Source of the DNA: WHTX01 sp038255145
Lineage (GTDB): Bacteria > Actinomycetota > Acidimicrobiia > Acidimicrobiales > CAIXPF01
Assembly (NCBI GenBank): GCA_038255145.1
Contig: JBBSLP010000045.1
Coordinates: 1 to 49,231, forward strand
Reading direction: 5' to 3'
DNA length: 49,231 nt
This document shows, piece by piece, positions 1 to 7,669 of this stretch. The position numbers and the translations under genes were made by a program. A model generated the notes under the pieces. That model saw only the letters and a list, made by a program, of their open reading frames with translations. It had not been told where the DNA came from and did not search any database. Each line of letters begins with the position of its first letter. Position 1 is the stretch's first letter.

Positions 1-89
1 CCGGGGCCATGCCCTACGCGCCGTCCATCGAGCTGGCCTGCCGCCAGGTGCTCACGTGTCCGCCCGAGTTGCTCAAGGGCGGCGGCTGA
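1..89 (+). CDS. C-terminal end of an unrecognised protein (5' end outside window)
   Basis: An open frame runs from the window edge to a TGA at 87-89. It encodes a short tail containing MPYAPSIELACRQVLTCPPE and ending in KGGG. Codon third positions are almost all G or C, as in neighbouring real genes. Too little is present to name a family. Just downstream, a 12-nt direct repeat (CTCGGATCGACC at 103-114 and 116-127) lies between the two tail-to-tail genes. Confidence 0.5.
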   Translation, partial: GAMPYAPSIELACRQVLTCPPELLKGGG

Positions 90-137
90 CCCTCACGTCG
101 ACCTCGGATCGACCCCTCGGATCGACCGCGGATCGGC

Positions 138-848
138 CTAGATGGGGCAGCCGATGCCGATGCGGGCCACGGTCGAGCAGAACGACACCTTGGTGACCAC
201 CCACATGTCGTTGGACAGGTAGGCGTCGCCGGCCAGGCTGGCCAGGAGGACGGTCTCGTCGGGGGTCACCAGGTCGTAGGTGAACGTGGCCCGGTCCCCG
301 TCGATGACCAGGTCGGCCAACCGGACGCCGATCTGGCTGGCGTAGGGCCGCACCCGCCGGACGTACTCCTCGACCGACGGACGCAGCAGGTCGGCCGACT
401 CGAGGTGGAGGGCGCGACGCTCGAAGGGGACATCGAGGTCGACGACGACGTTGAAGGCGAGGACGAGGGCGGCGGCGTCGGATTCCGCTTCGGCCACGGT
501 GTCGCCGCTCGGGAGGGGCACCGGCAAGGTGACTGCGTCGTCAGGTGGCGGCACGGACGCCTCGGTGCCCGGCACCGTGGGGGGCACGGAGGGAGGTGGC
601 TCGGTGCCCGCCGTGGTCACCGCGGTGGTGGGCGGGGCCGTCGTGGCCGTGGTGGCGGGGATGGCGGTCGTGCTGGGTGGAGGGTCCGAGGCCCCGGTGG
701 CCCCGACCTGCGACGATGCCGTGTCCGCCACCTGCGGGGCCAGCTCGAGCGAGCGTTGGGGACGGGCCAGATCGTCCCCGACGTCGGCGCAGGCGGTAGC
801 TGCGGTCAGGGCCACCATCGAGCACGCCACCACCCGCCAGATCCTCAC
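138..848 (-). CDS. Putative secreted lipoprotein with Pro/Thr linker
   Basis: The GTG start at 848 is preferred because GAAGGAG lies just upstream; it gives 236 aa. The N-terminus (VRIWRVVACSMVALTAATAC) is a short basic n-region, a hydrophobic core and a cysteine in a loose lipobox, so a lipid-anchored exported protein is likely. Residues about 40-110 are a Pro/Thr/Ser-rich low-complexity linker typical of actinobacterial surface proteins. The last 110 residues form a folded domain with alternating hydrophobic strands and two late cysteines (FCSTVARIGIGCPI), possibly disulfide-bonded. The domain vaguely resembles an NTF2-like or Mce-associated fold, but I do not recognise a family and assign no function. 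Confidence 0.65.
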   Translation of the reverse strand: MRIWRVVACSMVALTAATACADVGDDLARPQRSLELAPQVADTASSQVGATGASDPPPSTTAIPATTATTAPPTTAVTTAGTEPPPSVPPTVPGTEASVPPPDDAVTLPVPLPSGDTVAEAESDAAALVLAFNVVVDLDVPFERRALHLESADLLRPSVEEYVRRVRPYASQIGVRLADLVIDGDRATFTYDLVTPDETVLLASLAGDAYLSNDMWVVTKVSFCSTVARIGIGCPI

Positions 849-1019
849 CTGAACTCCTTCGCCCGCACGCCGAGCCAGGTTAGGAAAACGGCGTGTCAAC
901 GGGCGATTACGCGTGGGGAATATCCCCCATCCGTCGCGGCAAGGAGACCATCGGCGGGTAGAAAGGAAGAGGAGCAGCGACCCGGGGTGTTGTAACCCAG
1001 GTCGATGATCTCATCGATC

Positions 1020-1050
1020 ATCCCTCCTTCGTGACCCACGAAGGAGGGAT
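1020..1050 (+). promoter_or_regulatory. Perfect 14-bp hairpin carrying anti-SD and SD-like arms
   Basis: Left arm TCCCTCCTTCGTG (1021-1033), loop ACC and right arm CACGAAGGAGGGA (1037-1049) are perfectly complementary, with one more A-T pair outside. There is no U-tract, so it is not a classical terminator. The left arm contains CCTCCTT, the exact complement of the AAGGAGG ribosome-binding site at 1065-1071 of the short ORF that follows. The remainder of the 849-1315 gap holds that ORF, a pentanucleotide repeat and nothing else I can identify. Confidence 0.5.
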
Positions 1051-1077
1051 CCAGTAGGAAAGGCAAGGAGGCACGGC

Positions 1078-1212
1078 GTGTCGAGGACAACGGCGTCTGG
1101 ACTCACGCTGGTCATCGGACTGGGGCGCGTCCCGGTCACACGGGACCAGATCGCACTGTGGCGCAAGCGCTTGCAGGACCCTCACATGCGCAGCGCACGT
1201 AGCGTGCGCTGA
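1078..1212 (+). CDS. Possible 44-aa small protein
   Basis: A GTG start lies 6 nt after a consensus Shine-Dalgarno AAGGAGG (1065-1071), and the frame is open to TGA at 1210-1212. The product begins VSRTTASGLTLVIGLGRVPV and ends with a basic segment rich in Arg, His and Lys. No homology is recognised. Support is the ribosome-binding site, the hairpin before it and acceptable codon usage; against it are the short length and a stop falling inside a GAGCT repeat. It could be a leader peptide or spurious. Confidence 0.25.
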   Translation: MSRTTASGLTLVIGLGRVPVTRDQIALWRKRLQDPHMRSARSVR

Positions 1213-1233
1213 GCTGAGCTGAGCTGAGCTGAG
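1208..1233. repeat. GAGCT pentanucleotide tandem repeat
   Basis: Four perfect GAGCT units (1211-1230) are flanked by partial units on both sides. They lie between the small ORF and the 3' end of selD. The unit is not a multiple of three, so slippage would change reading frames crossing it. Confidence 0.8.
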
Positions 1234-1315
1234 GCCCAGGTAACGAGACGACGCCGCCGGTGACCCCGGCGGCGTCGCCGCGTCCGCACCTGGTCCACCG
1301 CAGCTGTCCACCGCC

Positions 1316-2368
1316 TCAGCGCACGACGAGGTGGCCCGCGGTGCCCGGCCGCAACGAGCCGATGACGGCAGCGGGCAGGCCCTGGGCCCGCAGGCCCTCG
1401 ACCAGGGCGGCGGACGCCGCGGGCGGGCACGAGATGAGCAACCCCCCCGAGGTCTGGGGGTCGGCCAGGATCGTCAGGTCGACGGTGCTATCGGTGGCGT
1501 CGACGACGAAGGCCAGGTTCCGCGTCGTCCCCCCGGGCACGAAACCCTGGGTGGCGAGGTCGGTCACGCCGGGCAGCAGGGGCACGGCACCCGACTCGAT
1601 GACGGCCTCGACCCCGCTGGCCAGGGCCAGCTTGTGCAGGTGGCCCAGGAGCCCGAAGCCGGTGACGTCGGTGGCGGCGTGGGCCCCCGCAGTCAGCGCC
1701 GCCCGTGAGGCGACGTCGTTGAGCGTGGTCATGCTGGCGATGGCGGCGGCGTAGGGCTCGGCCAGCACGCCACCGGCGGCCAGGGCGGTGGGGTCGAGCC
1801 GCTTGACCGCCGTGGTCACCAGACCGGTGCCGATGGCCTTGGTGAGCACGAGGTCGTCACCAGGGCGGCCGGCGTCGTTGGTGAGCAGGCCGTGGGCCGG
1901 GGCCTCACCCACCACAGCCTGGCCGTACAGGGGCTCGGCACCGTCGATGGTGTGGCCCCCGGCCACGATCCACCCACCCCGGTCGGCCACCTCGAGGGCG
2001 CCTTCGAGCACGTCACCCAGCAGTTCGAGGGGCAGGGTGGCCTGGGGCCAGGCCACCACGTTGAGGGCGAAGAGCGGCACCCCGCCCATGGCGTACACGT
2101 CGCTGGCCGCGTTGGCCGCGGCCACCGCCCCCCAGGTGCGGGCGTCGTCCACCACCGGGGTGAAGAAGTCGACGGTGCCGATGAGGGAGCGGCCGTCGGG
2201 CCGGCGCCACACGGCGGCGTCGTCACCGGTGTCGGTGCCGACGATGAGGTCGGGGTGGGTGCGGGGGGTGAGCCGGCCCAGGACCCGGGCCAGATCCCCG
2301 GGGCCGAGCTTGCAGGCGCAGCCCGCACCGTGGCTGTAGGCGGTCAACCGGACGGCGTCGTCGATCAC
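1316..2368 (-). CDS. selD: Selenide, water dikinase (selenophosphate synthase)
   Basis: The 350-aa protein has the length and N-terminal signature of SelD, which makes selenophosphate from selenide and ATP. The motif YSHGAGCACK places Cys17, Cys19 and Lys20 exactly as in the E. coli enzyme (Cys17/Lys20 catalytic), so this is a cysteine form, not a selenocysteine form. The AIRS-type ATP-binding half follows (GTDTGDDAAVW, then AAANAASDVYAMGG), with TDVTGFGLLGH and DPQTSGGLL in the C-terminal half. GTG start at 2368 with a weak upstream GGTGAGG. The 84-aa gene just upstream may be cotranscribed. No selA, selB, tRNA-Sec or selenouridine synthase gene is in the window, so the pathway served is unknown. 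Confidence 0.95.
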   Translation of the reverse strand: MIDDAVRLTAYSHGAGCACKLGPGDLARVLGRLTPRTHPDLIVGTDTGDDAAVWRRPDGRSLIGTVDFFTPVVDDARTWGAVAAANAASDVYAMGGVPLFALNVVAWPQATLPLELLGDVLEGALEVADRGGWIVAGGHTIDGAEPLYGQAVVGEAPAHGLLTNDAGRPGDDLVLTKAIGTGLVTTAVKRLDPTALAAGGVLAEPYAAAIASMTTLNDVASRAALTAGAHAATDVTGFGLLGHLHKLALASGVEAVIESGAVPLLPGVTDLATQGFVPGGTTRNLAFVVDATDSTVDLTILADPQTSGGLLISCPPAASAALVEGLRAQGLPAAVIGSLRPGTAGHLVVR

Positions 2369-2419
2369 CGCCTCACCGTAGTGGCCGCCGTCCTCTCGTC
2401 GGGCCGGGTCGACCCCGGG

Positions 2420-2674
2420 TCAGAGACGGCCGTCGAAGCGGCCCGACACGTCGGTCAGCAGCAGACGACCGGAGGCCGTCGTCGTGGCCACGTACACGGG
2501 ACGACCGGCGATCGACAGCTCGAACTGGCCGCTGCCGTCGTGCACCACGGCGAAGACGTCGCCCAGCTCACGCTCGATGACGGGCCGGTGGCGCTCGATG
2601 AGCGCGAGCAACCGCTCGTCCGAGCGGCGCTGGAAGTCGTCCAGATCGAGATCGACGTACTCTTCCACGCCCAC
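2420..2674 (-). CDS. Small protein of unknown function
   Basis: An 84-aa protein starting from GTG, 51 nt upstream of selD in the same direction and possibly in one transcript. The N-terminal half is charged and predicted helical (DLDDFQRRSDERLLALIERH). The C-terminal half has short alternating strands (FAVVHDGSGQFELSIAGRPV). Second-codon and GC3 patterns look like real coding. No family recognised. A second in-frame GTG two codons later is an equally possible start. Confidence 0.55.
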   Translation of the reverse strand: MGVEEYVDLDLDDFQRRSDERLLALIERHRPVIERELGDVFAVVHDGSGQFELSIAGRPVYVATTTASGRLLLTDVSGRFDGRL

Positions 2675-2806
2675 CGTTGGCGAGACCCTTCTCAGCGCCG
2701 ACCATCCCCGCGTACCACGACCGAAGGCTAGCTCGGTGCAGCGCCGCCGACCGCGCCGGGCCCGTGGTCGCTGCCTCGCAGCCGCGGCACCAGGGCCATC
2801 CGGGGC

Positions 2807-4054
2807 TCAGGAGCCGAGGGCGGCGGCGCCCGGGGCGGGCAGGGGGGCCAGGCTGATGGTCGGGTCGATGAACTCGTTGGTGACCACGTCGCTGACCGCG
2901 ATGGTGCCGGTCACGCTGGGGTCGCGGTCCTCGATGACCTCGGTGACGATGTCGATGAGGCGAGACACGCGCTCGTCGTCGAAGTTGCCGTAGATGTCAT
3001 CGGACCCGTTGGAGGCGATGTCGTACTGGCGCATGGTCTTGACGGCGGCCTGGTTCAGCGCGGGCGTCACCGTCCAGAACGTGTCGTACGCCGTGTTGGC
3101 GTCCACGATGGCCTGCAGTGCCGGATCGGGGTCGGCGAAGAAGTCCACCGTGGCCTGCTGCATCACGGGCACGAGCAACTCCAGGCAATCGCGCTGGCTG
3201 TCGAGGCGCTCGGTGGGGAGTGACAGCACCTGGGGGTAGTTCTCGTAGCCCAGCCAGTGGATGAGGAAGAACTCGACCGGTCGGGACCACCCCGGTAGTT
3301 CCTGGGAGTAGAAGAAGGGCTCGTTGGTGGCGAAGCCCTGCTGCAGCACGTCGCCCTTGGACTCCAGCCACCGGTCGGGGTTGCCGTCGTAGGTGTCGTC
3401 GAGCTGGTCCTTGGCCACGTAGCCCTCGGACACCAGGTAGTCCATGTAGGTGGAGCCCGGGAAGTAGAGGACGGGCGCCTCGGTGCGACGCAGGTCCTCG
3501 AAGGCGGAGATGGAGTGCCGGGCCGGGCTCCACATGAGCATCTGGGGGTTGATGTCGAGCGTGCCCACCACCCCCATGGCGGGTTGGCCCCGCAGGGCGG
3601 TGGCGATGAGGTCGTCCGTGTTGACGTAGCCCAGGTAGATGTCGGGGTCAGCCGCCATGGCCTGGAGCACGGAGCGGTCGTCGATGGCGGCGCCACCAGC
3701 ACGGATCTCGACGTCCTGCACGCCGTGGGCACCCCGGTACCGGGCGGCGAGCGGCCCGGAGTAGGTCAGCCCCGTGGGGTCGACCTTCCCCCCGGGACCG
3801 ATCAACTGGTAGGTGCCGCCGTGCTCGGCCTGGGGGAACCAGTCGGTCTGGATGACCAGGTGGGCCGGGCACGGGCCCGACGTCGTGTCCCCCGCCGTGC
3901 CCACGATGCCCGCGGCGACGGGAGGCAGGGTGGACGACGCCGGGCTGGCCGACTCGCCGGCACCATCGATCAGGCTGCACCCCGTCGTCATCACGCCCAG
4001 CGCCACCAGCGCGCCGACGAGGGCGCGCCCGCGCCGCTTCGTGCCTGAACCCAT
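2807..4054 (-). CDS. Orphan ABC transporter substrate-binding lipoprotein (NMT1/SsuA-like)
   Basis: About 415 aa. The ATG at 4054 is chosen because GGAAGG lies 10 nt upstream and it puts a clean signal (KRRGRALVGALVALGVMTTGC) at the N-terminus with Cys in a lipobox. The mature part matches the periplasmic binding fold of nitrate/sulfonate/pyrimidine-type transporters: an early IQTDWFPQAEHGG strand-turn, then NTDDLIATALRGQP and a hinge region with YFPGSTYMDYLVSEGY. No permease or ATPase gene is adjacent, so it must share a transporter encoded elsewhere or act as a sensor. The ligand cannot be deduced. It is divergent from purU. Confidence 0.75.
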   Translation of the reverse strand: MGSGTKRRGRALVGALVALGVMTTGCSLIDGAGESASPASSTLPPVAAGIVGTAGDTTSGPCPAHLVIQTDWFPQAEHGGTYQLIGPGGKVDPTGLTYSGPLAARYRGAHGVQDVEIRAGGAAIDDRSVLQAMAADPDIYLGYVNTDDLIATALRGQPAMGVVGTLDINPQMLMWSPARHSISAFEDLRRTEAPVLYFPGSTYMDYLVSEGYVAKDQLDDTYDGNPDRWLESKGDVLQQGFATNEPFFYSQELPGWSRPVEFFLIHWLGYENYPQVLSLPTERLDSQRDCLELLVPVMQQATVDFFADPDPALQAIVDANTAYDTFWTVTPALNQAAVKTMRQYDIASNGSDDIYGNFDDERVSRLIDIVTEVIEDRDPSVTGTIAVSDVVTNEFIDPTISLAPLPAPGAAALGS

Positions 4055-4191
4055 CGCCGCCATGCCTTCCGCCGCCACCGCCACCACGAACACCCGCAAC
4101 CGGCGCCAAGCGTACCGAGACGATGGTCCCGAGCCTCACGCAACCCTTCAGCTCTCGCCGTCGCTTGCCCTGGTCAGCCACACTGGATGCC

Positions 4192-5046
4192 GTGCCCGCC
4201 ACCGCCGTCCTGCTGCTGTCCTGCCCCGACCAGCGCGGCGTGGTGGCGTCGGTGGCCGACTTCGTGTTCCGCCACGGCGGCAACATCGTGTCGGCGGAAC
4301 AGCACACCGACCCCTCCACCGAGGTGTTCTTCCAGCGCGTCGAGTTCGACCTCGCCCACCTCGACCTGGGCCGAGACGAGATCCTGGCCGCCTTCGAGCC
4401 CGTGCGCGAACGCTTCACCATGCAGGCCGACCTGCGCTTCAGTGACCACCTGACCCGCATGGCCGTGCTCGCGTCCCGCCAGCCCCACTGCCTGCACGAC
4501 CTGCTGTCGCGCTGGCACACCGCAGAGCTGGCCGTGGACCTGGTGACGGTGATCTCCAACCACCCCGACCACGCCGAGCTGTGCGCGTTCTACGGCGTGG
4601 AGCACGTGCACCTGCCGGTCACACCGACGACGAGGGCCGAGCAGGAAGCGGCCGTGCTCACCGTGCTCGACGCCAGGGACGTCGAGCTGGTGGTGCTGGC
4701 CCGCTACATGCAGATCCTCTCCCCCGCTTTCATCGCCCGCTACCCGTCTCGGACCATCAACATCCACCATTCGTTCCTGCCTGCGTTCGTCGGTGCACGC
4801 CCCTACCACCAGGCCCATGAACGGGGCGTGAAGATCATCGGGGTGACGGCCCACTACGCCACCGAGCAACTCGACGAAGGGCCCATCATCGAGCAGGACG
4901 TGGTCAGGGTGAGCCACCGTGACGATCCCGCTGACCTGGTGCGCAAAGGCCGCGACCTGGAGGTGGTGGTGCTGGCTCGGGCCGTGCGGGCCCACATCGG
5001 GCACCGTGTGCTCGTGTATGGCCGCAAGACGGTGGTGTTCGACTGA
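4192..5046 (+). CDS. purU: Formyltetrahydrofolate deformylase
   Basis: 284 aa from GTG 4192, the normal size of PurU, which hydrolyses 10-formyl-THF to THF and formate and balances one-carbon pools. Residues 1-80 are an ACT domain (LLLSCPDQRGVVASVADFVF). The rest is the formyltransferase-type fold with the catalytic asparagine-histidine region NIHHSFLPAFVGARPYHQA and the later aspartate region (TEQLDEGPIIEQD). An upstream in-frame GTG/ATG would add 23 residues that do not resemble the family, so the later start is preferred despite a weak ribosome-binding site. Confidence 0.95.
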   Translation: MPATAVLLLSCPDQRGVVASVADFVFRHGGNIVSAEQHTDPSTEVFFQRVEFDLAHLDLGRDEILAAFEPVRERFTMQADLRFSDHLTRMAVLASRQPHCLHDLLSRWHTAELAVDLVTVISNHPDHAELCAFYGVEHVHLPVTPTTRAEQEAAVLTVLDARDVELVVLARYMQILSPAFIARYPSRTINIHHSFLPAFVGARPYHQAHERGVKIIGVTAHYATEQLDEGPIIEQDVVRVSHRDDPADLVRKGRDLEVVVLARAVRAHIGHRVLVYGRKTVVFD

Positions 5047-5250
5047 GCATCTCTCCACTGTTCACCACCTAGCTGATCCACGCCTATGTGTTAGAGGTTG
5101 CATGCACTCAGAGACATGTAGTGACAGCGGGATCATCGAACGGTACAGTGCCGCAAGCGGGGCGACCCGCGGGGCGGAGTTCGACTCGTGCACGTCGAGC
5201 TGACAATAGCAACAGACGTCACGATGCAATCACGGGCGGGGAGCTGACGA

Positions 5251-5715
5251 TCACCATGGGGCGTCGCGCAGGACGAACCCGGGGGCAGCCACCGGGGCCC
5301 CTCCCGTGAGCATGCGCACCTCGTCGCTGTCCGGCGGGGCGTTGAGGTCGCCGGCGGCCACCAGCAACGCCGACGGCGTCCGCTCGTGCTGCACCAGTCC
5401 CACCAGGTGGCGCAGGGCGTGCTGGCGGGCCTCGCTGGCGTGCAGGGGCCAGTCGAGAGCCACGGACCACACGTCGAACGGCCCCCGCTGCCCGTCGATG
5501 CCCAACCGCTCCCCGAGCACGGCGGCCTGGTCGGCGCCGGTGTCGTCCACCCAGCACTCCTGCAGGGCGACGATGTCGGGGTCCAGGTCGGCCAGGGTGT
5601 CCACCACCGCGGCCTCCCGCTCCACCCACGGTCCGAAGCGACCCCACAGGTTCCAGGTCATCACCCGTACGGTCGTCGTCACCAGGGGACCGTACGACTC
5701 CTCGCTCGAGACCAT
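5251..5715 (-). pseudogene. Remnant of an endonuclease/exonuclease/phosphatase (EEP) family gene
   Basis: The surviving 154 residues start with the EEP signature (VMTWNLWGRFGPW, then DPDIVALQECW) and later show AAGDLNAPPDSDEVRMLTG. Two parts expected of the ~260-aa family are missing. The central segment, normally containing a GNAVLSRWPI-like strand, is deleted in frame between residues near GIDGQRG and FDVWSVALDW. The final ~60 residues with the catalytic SDH motif are lost at a TGA after RDAPW. The downstream 200 bases are lower in GC and show no continuation in any frame. ATG 5715 fits the expected N-terminus. Confidence 0.7.
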
Positions 5716-5771
5716 GGCTCGACGCTGGATCAACCTGCGCCGAGGTCGACCCGGGCCGACGCCGACCGGTT

Positions 5772-6365
5772 TCAGCGCGGCGATGGACGGCGGGTCACCT
5801 CGTCGAGGACGCAGCGGACGGGCAGGACGAGGGGTTCGCTGTCCGCCGTCACCCGCCACGACGCCACCTGGCCGGGATCGACGTCGCTGGCTAGGGCGTG
5901 GACGGTGACCGACCCGGTCCCGTCGCCGGCCAGGACGCGCACGTCGATGGTGTAATTCGACCGGGCCGTCGATCCGTTCATCGCCGTACCCCTCACGCTG
6001 ACCCCGCCCAGCTCACCGGCACGGCACTCGACGACGCGCACCTCGGACCCCACCTCGGCGGTGCGCTCCTCGAGGTCGCGAGCGGCCCTCACGGCCACCA
6101 CCCCGACCACGGCCGTGCACCCACCGATGCCGAGGAGGCACACCACGAGAGCGATGGCCACGACGTAGGGCCAGCGGGCCCGACCCGCGGTGGGGGCGGG
6201 GTCGAACGCGGGCTCGGGCACCACGGGGTTGCCGGGCAGGCGCAGCGGGGGGACATCGGACCGTCGGGTCGAGGCCGTCCACCTCGTGCCGTCCCACCAG
6301 CGGTGCAGGTCACCCCCGGCGGGGTCCGGGTACCAGCCCGCGCCCCGGGGGCCGGTCTCGTTCAT
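5772..6365 (-). CDS. DUF2510-domain single-pass membrane protein
   Basis: 197 aa. Residues 9-40 are a DUF2510 domain (GWYPDPAGGDLHRWWDGTRWT), a short actinobacterial module at the N-terminus of many membrane proteins. A Pro-rich stretch is followed by one transmembrane helix at about 65-90 (YVVAIALVVCLLGIGGCTAVVG). The exported C-terminal part (SEVRVVECRAGELGGVSVRG onward) has two cysteines and resembles an FxLYD-like beta-sandwich. Function unknown. It is transcribed toward the decayed EEP gene. Confidence 0.8.
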   Translation of the reverse strand: MNETGPRGAGWYPDPAGGDLHRWWDGTRWTASTRRSDVPPLRLPGNPVVPEPAFDPAPTAGRARWPYVVAIALVVCLLGIGGCTAVVGVVAVRAARDLEERTAEVGSEVRVVECRAGELGGVSVRGTAMNGSTARSNYTIDVRVLAGDGTGSVTVHALASDVDPGQVASWRVTADSEPLVLPVRCVLDEVTRRPSPR

Positions 6366-6463
6366 GGCCCCTCCATCGGCCGGACCAGCTCACGGCCATG
6401 GAACAGCAACCAGAGTGGAACAGGGCGGCCGCCGTCCGCTACGCCACCAGCGGCCGTGACCGG

Positions 6464-7513
6464 TCAGCCCGTCGGCGTCCTCCACGCCCCCCCAGGCTCG
6501 ACACCATCTTGACTGATGTAGGCCGTGACCAGGGCATGAGGGGTGACGTCGAAGGCCCGGTTCTCGGCCACCATGCCTACGGGCGCGATGCGCACCCCAC
6601 CGATGGAGGTGACCTCGTCGGGCGAGCGCCGTTCGATCTCGATGCTGGCGCCGTCGGGCGTGGCCGCATCGAACGTGGACCGGGGGGCGGCCACGTAGAA
6701 GGGGATGCCGTGGTAGTTGGCCAGCACGGCGAGGCCGTAGGTGCCGATCTTGTTGGCCACGTCACCGTTGGCGGCGATGCGGTCGGCACCCACCACCACG
6801 AGGTCGACGTCACCGCTGGCCATGAGGGAGGCGGCCATCACGTCGGGCACGAGGGTGGCGGGGATGCCCAGCGCCTGCAGCTCCCACGCCGTGAGCCGGG
6901 CCCCCTGGAGCACGGGGCGGGTCTCGTCCACCCACACCGTGGGGTGGAGCCCGGCTTCGTGGGCGGCGCGGATGATGCCCACGGCGGTGCCGTAGCCCAC
7001 GGTGGCCAACCCGCCGGCGTTGCAGTGGGTCAGGACCCGGGCACCCCTGGGCACCAGGGCCAGTCCGTGGGCGCCGATGGCCCGGTTGCCGGCCACGTCC
7101 TCATCGGCCAGGGCGATGGCCTCGGCCACGGGGTCGGCCGACGCCAGCACCCGGTCGACGGCCCAGGCCAGGTTGACGGCCGTGGGCCGGGTGGCCTTGA
7201 GGCGGCGCCCGGCATCATGGGGGTCCTCTCCCCGCACCACGGCCAGGGCCACCCCGAAGGCGGCGGTGGCCCCGATGGCCGGGGCCCCCCGCACGGTGAG
7301 GTCGGCGATGGCCGTGCACACCTCGTCCACGGTGAACAGGTCGACGAGGACGAGCTCGCCGGGCAGGCGGCGCTGGTCCAGCAGGCGCACGCCGTCGCCC
7401 AACCAGGCCACGCTGCGGGGCAGCGGGTCGGCGGCCGCCTCGACGGGGTCCACGCCGCCGATCAGGTCGGGAGCCTCGATCAGGTCTTCCACCAGCACCT
7501 CCCCGGGCAGCAT
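6464..7513 (-). CDS. mtnA: S-methyl-5-thioribose-1-phosphate isomerase
   Basis: ATG 7513 gives 349 aa, the usual MtnA size. The enzyme converts methylthioribose-1-phosphate to the ribulose form in methionine salvage. Visible signatures: DLTVRGAPAIGATAAFGVAL, HCNAGGLATVGYGTAVG with the catalytic cysteine, ETRPVLQGARLTAWEL, and VVGADRIAANGDVANKIGT with the catalytic aspartate. The longer open frame upstream reads through the TPP riboswitch on the opposite strand and is not coding. No other methionine-salvage genes are nearby. The gene is divergent from the thiamine operon. Confidence 0.95.
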   Translation of the reverse strand: MLPGEVLVEDLIEAPDLIGGVDPVEAAADPLPRSVAWLGDGVRLLDQRRLPGELVLVDLFTVDEVCTAIADLTVRGAPAIGATAAFGVALAVVRGEDPHDAGRRLKATRPTAVNLAWAVDRVLASADPVAEAIALADEDVAGNRAIGAHGLALVPRGARVLTHCNAGGLATVGYGTAVGIIRAAHEAGLHPTVWVDETRPVLQGARLTAWELQALGIPATLVPDVMAASLMASGDVDLVVVGADRIAANGDVANKIGTYGLAVLANYHGIPFYVAAPRSTFDAATPDGASIEIERRSPDEVTSIGGVRIAPVGMVAENRAFDVTPHALVTAYISQDGVEPGGAWRTPTG

Positions 7514-7561
7514 CCCCTCGGATCTGGGGTCCGTGACTGTAGTAGCGTCCACCGGGCAACA

Positions 7562-7666
7562 CCCGCTGGGGGTGCCGATCTCGGCTGAGAGTCCCACGGT
7601 CTCCGCAAGGGGACCACGGGCGACCCCAGGAACCTGATCTCGGTAATTCGAGCGGAGGGAAGCGGG
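7562..7666 (+). promoter_or_regulatory. TPP (THI-box) riboswitch
   Basis: The conserved THI elements are present in order: GGGGTGCC near 7569-7576, CTGAGA at 7585-7590, then AACCTGATCTCGGTAATTCG from 7631 and GCGGAGGGAA before 7661. P1 pairs CCCGCT (7562-7567) with AGCGGG (7661-7666). The start codon of the thiamine-binding gene is at 7670, so the only ribosome-binding sequences (GGAGG in the aptamer core and GGGG in P1) belong to the aptamer itself. Known family behaviour: TPP binding represses thiamine biosynthesis and uptake genes. Confidence 0.95.
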
Positions 7667-7669
7667 GAC

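Noticed and set aside
103..127. 12-nt direct repeat CTCGGATCGACC as an attachment site or iteron
   Set aside because: Only two copies, no integrase or replication gene, and located in a simple intergenic spacer.
894..899. TTGACA as a -35 box for the lipoprotein gene
   Set aside because: No acceptable -10 lies at 16-18 nt; kept only as a coincidence.
405..995. Long plus-strand open frame opposite the lipoprotein gene
   Set aside because: It is an antisense shadow with Gly/Arg-rich composition; the minus strand has a good ribosome site and signal peptide.
1051..1315. tRNA-Sec gene next to selD
   Set aside because: No acceptor stem or GGTTCGA T-loop was found in the gap on either strand.
5047..5250. 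Lower-GC spacer as a small mobile element
   Set aside because: No inverted repeats, target duplication or coding remnant could be seen.
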